This document shows, piece by piece, positions 1 through 7,843 of a DNA stretch of 17,239 nucleotides (positions within the stretch are counted from its first letter, which is position 1; each line of letters opens with the position of its first letter). A model generated the notes under the pieces. The model saw nothing but the letters and a program-made list of their open reading frames with translations. It was not told the DNA's origin and did no database searches. Source of the DNA: Stramonita haemastoma (lineage: Eukaryota; Mollusca; Gastropoda; Neogastropoda; Muricidae); NCBI GenBank assembly GCA_030674155.1, contig CM060326.1, positions 17,620,544-17,637,782 on the forward strand, written 5' to 3'. The position numbers and the translations under genes were made by a program.

Positions 1-686
1 AATAATCAATCAAAATCTCAAAATTGACAACTTGACCCCCACCTGCCTTTAAAGGCTCCTAGCGCAAAATTGGGTAATGTGCTAAGCGACTCATTTCGTG
101 GTGGAGCGCCACATATTGTTGTGGTAATGTTGTGTGTGCTTTTTTTTTTTTTTTTTTTTTAATGATGTTTCTTTTCTTTGTATGTGTCATTGTGGTTATT
201 GGGTGAGGGTTGTCTGTGTGTTTCTTTACAACAATTTTTAGGTGTATTTCTTACATCGAAGTTGATATGGAGTACCCATCTCAGTACATTCTAACTAAAG
301 CAAGAAAAAGCTTAATTCTCCTGAAATTTCTTTGTAAACAGTAGGCTATTAAAGGCAAGATATGTAAATCCTTTGATATTTATGGACGTCAGTAATCAGA
401 TCAAAATCATCATAGAGACAAGAAGTCTTCTTTAATGCTCCAAAATATTTACTGAGGAAGCTTCCGAGTATAGATTGTAAAGCATACAGGCTTACTCTTG
501 GTGTACCTTTTCTTGCATCAGCAATTGACACATATGAAGTCAAAATACTGCCGTTAGATGAATAATCCTACCGAAAACTTGCATGCCCCAAATATATAAT
601 GAGAAATTCAACACCCAAAAACTTTGCGTCGGAAGACGTGAAAATAAAATCTGATACATTTTTTTTTACTAAAAGGACGCAGCAAA
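1..686. other. AT-rich non-coding stretch with T21 run
   Basis: No supportable gene or RNA. It contains a 21-base T run (140-160) and scattered A/T tracts. A 64-codon minus-strand frame at 349-543 has no supporting splice, repeat or codon signal and is not called. Confidence 0.6.
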
Positions 687-788
687 TCGGGTGCACTTGT
701 GGCGACGCGTTCTCTCTCCCTGGGGACAGGAGCCCGAATTTCACGCAAAGAAATCTGCTGTGACGTTAAGTGGTATAAAAATATAATC
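687..788 (+). mobile_element. 5'-truncated SINE, family 1, 3' end only
   Basis: This is the 3' region of the same SINE family that lies inverted at 860-1233. Shared landmarks in order are GCACTTGTGGC, CTCCCTGGG, AGCCCGAATT, ATCTGCTGTGAC and AGTGGTATAAAA. The tRNA-like head and the central core are absent, as expected for a 5'-truncated retrotransposed copy. It has diverged from its partner by small gaps; for example it keeps an extra CACGCAAAGAA between the CCCGAATT and ATCTGCTG motifs. Confidence 0.75.
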
Positions 789-859
789 AGAGTTAAGTTA
801 CCAAGATTTGATGGAAGATAAGTCTTAAGGAAAATAAGCTGGTCAATAGTTTTTCAGGG

Positions 860-1233
860 CTTTTATTTATTTCATTTTATACCACTTTATGTCACAGCAG
901 ATGCAATTCGGGCTGCTCTTCCCAGGGAGTGTGCGTTGCCACAAGTGCAGCGCCACCCATGAATTTTTTTTCTTTTTCCTGTCTGTAACTGTATTTGTTT
1001 CCTTATCAAAGTGACTTTTTCTACAGAATTTTGCCAGGAATATTTCCTTTGTTGCCGTGGGTTCTCTTACGTGCGCTAAATTATAATGTGTAATACACAG
1101 GACCTTGTTGTATCGTCTCATCCGAAAGACTAGCACCCAGACCACCACTCATGGTCTAATGGAAGGGAGAAAAGGTTTGGGCGCGAACCAGATTTTTCGC
1201 TTTCTAGGCAGGTACGTTACATCTAGACCACAG
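860..1233 (-). mobile_element. Full-length tRNA-derived SINE, family 1
   Basis: Read on the minus strand, the element starts with a tRNA-like head. An A-box-like TGGTCTAGATGT lies at 1219-1230 and a B-box-like GGTTCGCGCCC at 1179-1189, a normal internal RNA polymerase III promoter spacing. A central core follows (GTCTTTCGGATGAGAC, about 1115-1130) with GCGCACGTAAGAGAACCCACGG downstream. The 3' end carries CTCCCTGGGAAGAGCAGCCC and TCTGCTGTGACATAAAGTGG, and the AT-rich tail is near 860-880. It is non-autonomous and non-coding. From general knowledge, SINEs of this modular type are common in molluscan genomes; the exact family name was not checked. Confidence 0.75.
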
Positions 1234-1393
1234 ATCCATAGGGAATAGTCAAGATTGGCTGCTTAAAGCTTGCTCTGTGGTCAGTACAAAATGACAGAGG
1301 CCCAATTGGTAATCTCCCCTGATCATCGAAATTATGAAAGAAAAAATGATTACGTAAACTGGATTTTTTCTACGAAAGGGAGTCAGGCAGAAC

Positions 1394-1466
1394 TCCCCTC
1401 CCCCTCCCCTTCTACCCTCCCCTGCCCCTCTACTCTCCCCCCCCCCCCCCCCCCTCCTCTCCACTT
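1394..1466 (+). repeat. C-rich tract with C18 run
   Basis: Pyrimidine-rich low-complexity DNA (CCCCTCCCC-like blocks) ending in an uninterrupted 18-base C run (1437-1454). The complementary strand is G-rich and could form a quadruplex. Confidence 0.9.
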
Positions 1467-2057
1467 TCCTGTGTGCAACTAACAGACAAGTAATGAAAGT
1501 ATTACCAACGAACAGAAAAAAAAATAAAAAGGATGACAGAAAAAAAATGTAAGGGATCCATTTCTCAAAAATAAAATGTGTATGAATCAAATGCCTGCAC
1601 GTTTATTGTACTCGCGATTTTGCAAGTATCCTGTTGGTAAAAGTCCAGTTTGTCAAAGCTCATAGTTTTTCACCGAATATAGCCTAGAACTAGCTGCCGA
1701 CTGCCAATTGATCACAGAGTTATCCCACCCTTGGACGTGACATGCGCAGAAGACCGTTCCGGTTATAATGTGAGCACGAATTCATGTTTTCAATTCAGAT
1801 TGCCTTGGTTTGTATCGCCAGTTAGTTTTCTGTGCCATCATCCATCAAGTTCAAGAACAACTGGAGGTGATAATCTACACGCAGATTGATTAATTCCATA
1901 CAACGGTTAGTGATATTTTTCATTCTATGTATGCCTATATGCTACGGACTACCAATGGTGAAAGTCTTTCTTGGACATAGATTTTTAGTTTCAAAATGTA
2001 GGGGGGTAGTTTTGTCGTGACAGTATTTCAGATGCACAAGCATACACAAGCTCGCAG

Positions 2058-2060
<3 letters not shown>
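1467..2060. other. Non-coding, no feature recognised
   Basis: Mixed-composition unique DNA. A TATAAT-like string near 1763 and a possible donor (GGAG/GTGATA near 1868) were seen, but no coherent exon or promoter could be supported. Confidence 0.5.

Positions 2061-2126
<66 letters not shown>
2061..2126. repeat. (CA)33 microsatellite
   Basis: Perfect CA dinucleotide run of 66 bases, followed about 60 bases later by a 12-base G run (2186-2197). Confidence 0.97.
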
Positions 2127-2129
<3 letters not shown>

Positions 2130-2283
2130 TACTGATTGGTTTTGTAGTATGTAATGTAATCAAAGCCCTCTGGTTTAGGGAGAGAGGGGGGGGGGGGTGC
2201 AGGCACAAATGTGTGATATTTCCTTACATACCACTGGTTATGAAGTCCTGTTGACGTACAAGTCCCCTCTTTTTCTTTCTCTG

Positions 2284-2630
2284 TTTCTCTATAGCCTAGT
2301 GGTCAGAACATTATACTGGCAATTTGACGACCTGGGTTCGATTCTGGTCGAGGAGATTTTTCTCCTGGAGTTTACAATTACATCAGTGCTGACTCCACTC
2401 TCCCCAAAAGTCTTTCGGATGAGACTGTAAACCGAGGCCCTGTGTGCGAACGCCCGCAGAACATCTTGTGCACACGTTAAATCCTGTTCCACTTTCCATA
2501 AGAGTAGGCCATCGTGTGCCCGTGAGAACATTTACAAAACTGCATACACACGGGGACTTGATGTAAAAAAAAAAGAAGAAAAAAGCACAAGAGTGCTTTT
2601 TTCCATTATCCTCGATATAAAAGAATAATC
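2284..2630 (+). mobile_element. Full-length tRNA-derived SINE, family 2
   Basis: The tRNA-like head has a strong A box, TAGCCTAGTGG (2292-2302), and a strong B box, GGTTCGATTCT (2335-2345), 43 bases apart, typical of an internal polymerase III promoter. The core GTCTTTCGGATGAGACTGTA (from about 2410) is shared with the family 1 SINE on the minus strand. The 3' half is different: GAGAACATTTACAAAACTGC, an ACACGGGGACTTGATGT block, an A-rich run, then ATTATCCTCGATATAAAAGA. The tail passes directly into CACATACACA and then a CA microsatellite. Two 3' fragments of the same family lie on the minus strand at 7530-7660 and 11049-11178. Confidence 0.8.
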
Positions 2631-2664
2631 ACATACACATGCGCGCGCGCGCGCACACACACAC

Positions 2665-2715
<51 letters not shown>

Positions 2716-2744
2716 CCGCGCGCGCGTGCGCTGACGTGCGCGCC
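2631..2744. repeat. Compound (GC)n(CA)n(GC)n repeat
   Basis: A (GC)7 block, about 60 bases of CA with a single interruption, and then a GC-alternating block ending GTGCGCTGACGTGCGCGCC. It is almost entirely alternating purine-pyrimidine. It begins at the SINE tail, so it probably grew from the tail's simple repeat. Confidence 0.95.
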
Positions 2745-3486
2745 TTCTACTCTTCCTTAAATTACGGTAATATATATATTTTTTTACTTTTGTTTCTTTT
2801 TTATCAGAAACTTCCCAGCAACCTCGTACCTTCTCACCACAAACGCTATGTCGTGATCCACATTGGTTTTTAACTGGGTTGGGCCTGTGTTAGGTAGAGG
2901 GTACGGAATGGAGGAAGGAAATGTTTCAACAAAGCCTTCACAGGGCTTTGTTTCCATGCACTTCAGATCAGGAATATGTTGGACTTCAGATTTCAGAATG
3001 GGGATATTCTGCTATCCCTTAAGTTTTCAGAATGGGGATATTCTGCTTTCACCCGAAGTTCTCTCTGCTCATGGGTCCTGCCTGTGCAGATTTTGTCAGC
3101 GAAGTTCTTTGTCAGACGATGTTTTTGCCATTGAACTGAACTGTCAGTTGCCTTTGAACAATCACTGAGCACCACATTTCTGATTGCATCTCCGATCCCT
3201 TGCTAAAAGATAGAATTAAATAGAATAGAATAGGACAGGCTAAAATAAAAGAATAAAAAACTTGCAAAACTGTATGTCAAACATGATAAAATAGGGAATA
3301 AAACCAAAAACTAGCATAGTAGTAGAAAATAAGTTAAAAAAACATTTGACCACAAAAAGAGTGAATTAAATCAAATTTCAAAGTAGGGAAAAAATAGTGC
3401 AAGAGATCTAAGGAGAACAATCTCAGTGACAGTGATGTCTTGGTGTTCAAACACTGACGCCACCTACAAAGGCTTTGGAGATGTTG
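2745..3486. other. Non-coding with one 23-bp direct duplication
   Basis: No supportable gene. TTTCAGAATGGGGATATTCT plus GCT occurs twice, at 2991-3013 and 3025-3047. From 3200 to 3420 the sequence is A-rich. A 101-codon plus-strand frame at 2863-3168 spans the duplication but has no other support. Confidence 0.55.
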
Positions 3487-3648
3487 GTGATGAGGAAGAA
3501 TTACCTCATCTTTGGGACAGTGATTGTGAGGAAGAGTTACCTCATCTTTGGGACATTGGTCTGGAGGGAGTGTGACTTCATCTTTGGCACAGTGGTCACG
3601 AGGGAGTGTGACATCATCTTTGGGACAGTGGTTATGAGGGAGTGTGAC
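3487..3648. repeat. 36-bp minisatellite, 4.5 copies
   Basis: Units begin at 3487, 3523, 3559, 3595 and 3631 (partial) and share CATCTTTGGGACAGTG. The unit length is a multiple of three, so frames stay open on both strands. On the plus strand the repeat reads as a 12-residue unit containing IFGTV. No splice signal or start supports translation, so it is called a minisatellite. Confidence 0.85.
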
Positions 3649-3734
3649 TCTGCAGTCCCCTCACATTTTCCAAACATTTCCTTCAGTTTCTTCCATCCCA
3701 TCCTTTATTTGACACGGGTCCTGGCCTGGTTAGT

Positions 3735-3893
3735 TATCATGTGAATTACATGGGAGTCGTCGCTGTAGCAATGGGGCTGTATCATGTGGATCACCTGGGA
3801 GTCATCGCTATAGCAACGGGGCTGTATCACGTGAACCACATAGGAGTCATCCTATAGCAACGGGCTGTATCATGTGGACCACATAGGAATTTT
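3735..3893. repeat. 45-bp minisatellite, 3.5 copies
   Basis: Units of 45, 45 and 43 bases plus a partial fourth share TATCATGTG, CACATGGGAGTC and TAGCAACGGGGCTG. Each unit has a CANNTG E-box-like string (CATGTG or CACGTG), but nothing shows regulatory use. Confidence 0.85.
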
Positions 3894-3949
3894 GCATATC
3901 TGATGATGATACTGATGAAACTCCCTAACTGTCTAAGTAATAGAGAATA

Positions 3950-3995
3950 TGATGATGATGATGATATAATAATAATAACGATAATAATAATAGTA
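3950..3995. repeat. (GAT)n/(AAT)n trinucleotide repeat
   Basis: An ATG/GAT run grades into AAT repeats and abuts the first copy of the long tandem unit. Confidence 0.9.
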
Positions 3996-4074
3996 ACATG
4001 GTCAGGTGACTGTCGTGTTTGTCCAAGAAAACCATAATTTTCAGTGGTACTGATTGGGACTGCCTTGCTTTCAG

Positions 4075-4148
4075 GGGCTGTGGAACTGGAACCATGAACC
4101 CGTGTGCAGTGGCCGCCATGATGAACTGGGGTCTTTTGTGGAAGAGTG
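4075..4148 (+). pseudogene. Duplicated exon copy 1, frameshifted
   Basis: This 74 nt block is bounded by TTGCTTTCAG and GTAATG, with a branch-point-like TACTGAT at 4048-4054. It is the same block as the intact 75 nt copy at 6215-6289 but lacks one base (ATGAACCCGTG against ATGGACCCCGTG). In the frame that fits the downstream exons, the Cys and Gly/Thr start is kept, but the rest is shifted after about eight codons. Inclusion would disrupt the frame. It may be skipped, or the whole array may be non-coding. Confidence 0.4.
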
Positions 4149-4593
4149 GTAATGCTGTGGTTTAAAGAAAGGTACGATAATCTCTTTGTTCTCATTGGGC
4201 TCTAAAAGCCAAAGGCCTTTTAACTTTTTTTTCTACTAAATGGCTGTATCCCTCATTGTTGATGAAAAAGATAAACATAAATATGTAAATCGGTCATTTC
4301 ACTTTTTGTCTGTGTTTGTGAACATTTTGCAAATTGATTCATCAAATCAAAAAGACTCCTTTCAAATAAATGTTGAAGAATATTTGTAACATATGTACGG
4401 GCTTCGAGGTTGTTAAAAATATCAAATCATTAAAAATTGAACTGATATAGTAACTGGGCAATACAGTGCAGTTTGTAAATAATCATCCTTAACTCAGTCT
4501 CTTTTTAGGTAACTTGGTCAAGACTCTGTCATGTTTGTCAAAAAAAAACAGCACAATTTTCAGTGGTACCGATTGGGGCTGCCTTGCTTTCAG

Positions 4594-4667
4594 GGCTTTG
4601 GGACTGGAACCAAGGACCGCGTGTGCAGTGGCCGCCATGATGAACTGGGGTCCTTTGTGGAAGAGAG
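4594..4667 (+). pseudogene. Duplicated exon copy 2, one base short near its 5' end
   Basis: A 74 nt block between GCTTTCAG and GTAATG; the branch-like motif has decayed to TACCGAT. One base is missing within the first ten positions (GGCTTTGGGACT against GGACTGTGGGACC). The rest of the block keeps the frame DRVCSGRHDELGSFVEE, which ends with the same phase as the intact copy. It would only be in frame after a phase-0 exon. The donor context, AGAG/GTAATG, is the best of the five copies. Confidence 0.4.
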
Positions 4668-5145
4668 GTAATGCTTGAGTAAAAGAAAAGTATAAACTCT
4701 TTGTTGTCATTGGCTCTGAGAGCCAAAGACCTTTTTCTTTTTCTCACTAAATTGCCTTGTATCCTTCATTGTTGATGAAAAAGACAAACATGTGTAAATC
4801 GAGGTCCTTTCACTTTTTTCTCTGTTTGTGAACATTTTGCAAATTGATTCATCAACTTAAAAAGACTGCTTTCAGATAATTTTGAAAAGGAAATGTAACA
4901 TTACGTACTGATTTCACATTTGTTAAAAAAACAACTAAATCAATCAAACTTGAACTTACAATGTAATTATGAGCTATTCTTGATATAAAAGAATAAATAA
5001 ATAAATAACTGGGCAGTATGGTACACTCTGCAAATAATCCTTTATTCAGTCTTTTCTAAAGTAATTTGGTCAGGAGTCTGTCATGTTTGTCCAAGAAAAC
5101 CAGCAGAATTTTCAGTGGTACTGATTGGGACTGCCTTGCTTTCAG

Positions 5146-5219
5146 GGGCTGTGGAACTGGAACCATGAACCCATGTGCAGTGGCCGCCATGATGAACTGG
5201 GGTCCTTTGTGGAAGAGTG
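5146..5219 (+). pseudogene. Duplicated exon copy 3, frameshifted
   Basis: A 74 nt block with TACTGAT upstream, TTGCTTTCAG acceptor and GTAATG donor. It carries the same missing base as copy 1 (ATGAACCCATG), so copies 1 and 3 probably derive from one already-broken exon. Confidence 0.4.
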
Positions 5220-5616
5220 GTAATGCTATGGTTTAAGAAAGGTATGATAAACTCTTTGTAGTCATTGGGCTCTAAAAACCAAAAGGCGTTTTTTTTTTTA
5301 ATAAATTGCCTCGTATCCTCGTCGTTGATGAAAAAGATAAACAAAATTATGTAAATCAAGGTCATTTCAGTTTTTGTCCTGTGTTTGTGAACATTTCTCA
5401 AATTAATTCGTCAACTTAAAAAGCCTGCTTTCAAATAATTTTGAAAATGAAATATAACATTATCCACTGCTTTCGAACTTGTTAAAAATATTAAATCAAT
5501 TAAGTTGAACTCATGTTATTATGTAATCTTTTTAAGTAACTTGGTCAGGAGTCTGCAATGTTTGTCCAAGAAAATCAGAATTTTCAGTGGCACTGATTGG
5601 AACTCCTTGCTTTCAG

Positions 5617-5691
5617 GGCCTGTGGAACTGGAACCATGGACTCCGTGTGCAGTGGCAGCCATGATGAACTGGGGTCTTTTGTGGAAGAGTA
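5617..5691 (+). pseudogene. Duplicated exon copy 4, full length but ends in a split stop
   Basis: This copy has the full 75 nt and an open internal frame (ACGTGTMDSVCSGSHDELGS, then FVEE). Its last two bases are TA, whereas the other copies have TG, AG or GG. Every candidate following exon starts with G, so splicing in this frame creates a TAG codon across the junction. It is either dead, skipped, or a poison exon. Acceptor (TTGCTTTCAG), CACTGAT branch motif and GTAATG donor are all intact. Confidence 0.4.
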
Positions 5692-6020
5692 GTAATGCTG
5701 TGGTTTAAAGACAGGTAGTTAAACTCTTTGTTGTCATTGGGCTCTGAAAACCAAAGGCGTTTTTTTAAAAAAAATAAAATGCCTGGTACGCCTCATTGTT
5801 CAGAAAACGATAAACATATCATATAAATCAAGGTCCTTTCACTTTTTTCTTTGTTAGACATTTTGCAAATTGATTCATCAACTTAAAAAAGACTGCTTTC
5901 AAATAATTTTGAAAAATATGAAATGTAAAATTATGTACTAGTTTCTAATTTGTTTTGAAATATTGAAACAAATAAATTTGAATTCGTAATGTAATTATGA
6001 GCTATCCTCGATATAAAAGA

Positions 6021-6071
6021 ATAGATAAATGAATAAGTAAATAAATAAATAAATAAATAAATGAATAAATA
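6021..6071. repeat. (AAAT)n microsatellite at a SINE-like tail
   Basis: AAAT repeats directly after ATCCTCGATATAAAAGAATA. The same string ends the SINE at 2284-2630, so this looks like a retroelement tail. Confidence 0.8.
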
Positions 6072-6214
6072 ACTGGGCCTTATGGTACACTTTGGAAATA
6101 ATATATTTCTTAATTCAGTCGCTTTTTAAGTAACTTGGTCAGGAGTCTGTAATGTTTGCCCAAGAAAACAAGCAGAATTTTCAGTGGTACTGATTGGGAC
6201 TACCTTGCTTTCAG

Positions 6215-6289
6215 GGACTGTGGGACCGGAAACATGGACCCCGTGTGCAGTGGCCGCCATCATGAACTGGGGTCCTTTGTGGAAAAGGG
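6215..6289 (+). CDS. Intact duplicated exon (copy 5) of an unrecognised gene
   Basis: 75 nt between TTGCTTTCAG and GTAATG, with TACTGAT ending 21 bases before the acceptor end. It reads as one base completing a codon, then 24 codons beginning DCGTGNMDPVCSG and ending SFVEK, then two bases (GG). It is the only copy of five that has full length, an open frame and no stop at the junction. It joins the exon at 6676-6754 in phase (GG plus G gives Gly). Two cysteines nine residues apart suggest an extracellular Cys-containing segment, but no family is recognised. Copy 4 and copy 5 differ more by amino-acid changing than silent substitutions, so purifying selection is not evident. Upstream coding exons were not found. 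Confidence 0.4.
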
Positions 6290-6675
6290 GTAATGCTATA
6301 GGTAAAAAGAAAGGTATGTTAAACTCTTTGTTGTCATTCTGCTCTGAAAGCTAAAGATAAAATCCATCTTTGAGTAGATATGAAGTTTTGTTTTTTAAGT
6401 GTTATTTCCAGTTTAAATAAATGGAGTGAATCTGAAATATTCATCTTTAAAAAAGACTTAACGAAGGTTTTTTCCCCCAAATTGACAAGTTTAAATTCTC
6501 TTAGAATTGAGCTAGTAAATCTAAATAGGAAATAATGAGCCACGTCTTTTTCAGATGATAAAGCCATATTGAAATAATGTTAATCTGTTGTTTAAGTGAT
6601 TTGATGAAATCGGATTTAAGCTAGTAGAGCTGTGAACATTTTCCCTGTCACTGACGATTTCTCAACGGCTTTCAG

Positions 6676-6754
6676 GAGCTCCAGGACTGGAATCAAGTGC
6701 CAAAGACCAGACACGTCATCCGGCTCCACATGTCAGTTACCAGGACGTGACGAG
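6676..6754 (+). CDS. Candidate exon of the same gene, Cys-containing
   Basis: A 79 nt block after CGGCTTTCAG, with a CACTGAC branch-point match at 6649-6655, and ending at GACGAG/GTAACA. In the frame set by the intact duplicated exon it reads SSRTGIKCQRPDTSSG, then STCQLPGRDE, and ends at a codon boundary. Its first 22 bases resemble the start of the duplicated exon (GGACTGGAATCAAG against GGACTGGAACCAAG in copy 2), so it may be an older, diverged relative. A second frame is also open, but that frame meets a stop in the next exon. No domain is recognised. Confidence 0.45.
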
Positions 6755-7229
6755 GTAACATCAAGTTCATTGATTCCTTTTTTCTGGCCAAGGCCAAAGC
6801 TTTGTCAGTTAGGGATACAAGCTAGGGGCCAAGGTCTAGACTGACATGGTGTTACATTTTAAAATGGTGTCGAGATTTGTCTTCAGCCGGGACACGCTCG
6901 TAGCGAAGAATCCTGCACTCTAAAGAGAAAAATACTCTGAAGTTGGAGTATGGTTGCCTTTATGGTGAAGTAGTCGAAAAGTTATACACGGAAACTCCTC
7001 ATCCAGAGTGTAGTTAACTATGACAGTGACATGTGGTATTCTGTCTCCTCTCCAGCTGGTAATATAATGTAACAATCTGACAGTGACATGTGGCATTCTA
7101 ACTCCGTTTCAGCTGGTAATATCATACAATATAAGAAATAGTAATAAATGAATAAACAAACACATATTGTGTGCTTTGAGAAATAAACCAGCAGCATAAT
7201 CCTGAAAACTGATTTTTTTTTTACATTAG
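6755..7229. other. Intron-like spacer with a 57-bp tandem duplication
   Basis: No exon supported. Units at 7021-7077 and 7078-7128 share TGACAGTGACATGTGG and AGCTGGTAATAT. Each contains a pyrimidine tract followed by CAG/CTG/GTAATA, which resembles an acceptor and donor only three bases apart. They may be relics of a splice site and are not called as exons. Confidence 0.5.
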
Positions 7230-7297
7230 CAAACTAGAGACTTTGGCTTGACCTTTAACACTGTCAGTCAACAAGCGCCAGCAGTGTGTGATGAAAG
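7230..7297 (+). CDS. Candidate internal exon with strong splice sites
   Basis: A 68 nt block with a near-consensus acceptor (AACTGAT branch motif at 7207-7213, a run of T, then TTACATTAG) and a consensus donor (GAAAG/GTAAGA). Only one of its three frames is open. That frame is phase 0 on entry, exactly what the previous exon supplies, and it reads QTRDFGLTFNTVSQQAPAVC, then DE plus two bases. It therefore joins the last exon as AG+G (Arg). The two cysteines of the preceding exon plus the C-terminal VCDE vaguely recall the end of a C-type lectin fold, but the diagnostic WND is absent, so no family is assigned. Confidence 0.5.
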
Positions 7298-7529
7298 GTA
7301 AGAAAAAAAATCACAGGACGTCAGGTTTGTGTGTGCAATGCAATGCAGTGCATGATTTGGTTTATGATACCACTTTCAGCAGTGCCTAGGCTGCAGCATA
7401 GGCTGAGCTGCAAGAAGTCAGTTTCTGGAAGAAAAAAAAAAAAGTCTGAAGCTTATGGTTAAGGAGTTAGTGTAGCTGACAACAGCCAACAAGGGAACAT
7501 AAAATATCGCAAATCAGTATTTTTATCTA

Positions 7530-7660
7530 TTTATTTTTTTTATATCAAAGATAATGGAATAACAACTCGTGTGCTTTTTTACATCCAGTCCCCGTGTGTA
7601 CGCAGTTTTGTAAATCTTGTCATCTGTTCCCACCGGCACATGATGGCCTAATATCATGGG
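7530..7660 (-). mobile_element. SINE family 2, 3' fragment
   Basis: Read on the minus strand it matches the 3' end of the SINE at 2284-2630. Landmarks on the plus strand are TATCAAAGATAATGGAATAA, TTTTTTACATCCAGTCCCCG, GCAGTTTTGTAAATCTTG and GGCACATGATGGCC. The head and core are missing. It lies in the last candidate intron of the gene described at 6215-8114. Confidence 0.75.
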
Positions 7661-7843
7661 CCTAGACAACCATATCCCAAACTTTATTTTTTTAACATTT
7701 TCATCCGCATAAAGACATGTAAACCGGTCCCCTTACGCAAAATCTCGATCTCTGATAAACCTCGGAGCTCTAGCGGAAGAATAACAAAAATCAATATATA
7801 TAATGAATGATCATACTGACGATTGTGACATGTGTTCTGGCAG

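Larger units (their letters stand above)
3993..6356 (+). repeat. Tandem array of five 475-594 bp units, each with an exon-like block
   Basis: Units start at GTAACATGGTC/GTAACTTGGTC-like motifs at 3993, 4509, 5061, 5536 and 6130. Landmarks within a unit are CTGTCATGTTTGTC, TTTTCAGTGGTACTGATTGG, TTGCTTTCAG, the exon-like block, GTAATGCT, AAACTCTTTGTTGTCATT, GATGAAAAAGATAAACA, CATTTTGCAAATTGATTCAT and TTAAAAAGACTGCTTTC. The fifth unit stops about 65 bases after its donor. Intron-like and exon-like parts appear similarly conserved by eye, so recent tandem duplication explains the similarity; selection is not required. Confidence 0.9.

Noticed and set aside
349..543. 64-residue minus-strand frame
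   Set aside because: Length within chance expectation and no flanking signals; possible repeat remnant only.
1730..1880. Promoter and first exon of the downstream gene
   Set aside because: A TATAAT-like string and a weak donor were seen, but no start codon context or linked coding exon.
2284..2360. Functional tRNA gene
   Set aside because: The head has A and B boxes but does not fold into complete arms, and it continues into a SINE core and tail.
2863..3168. 101-residue plus-strand frame
   Set aside because: No splice, codon or family evidence; it spans a 23-bp duplication and looks like chance.
7041..7110. Three-base microexon duplicated twice (CAG/CTG/GTAATA)
   Set aside because: Acceptor and donor three bases apart are more likely coincidental; inserting it is not needed for phase.
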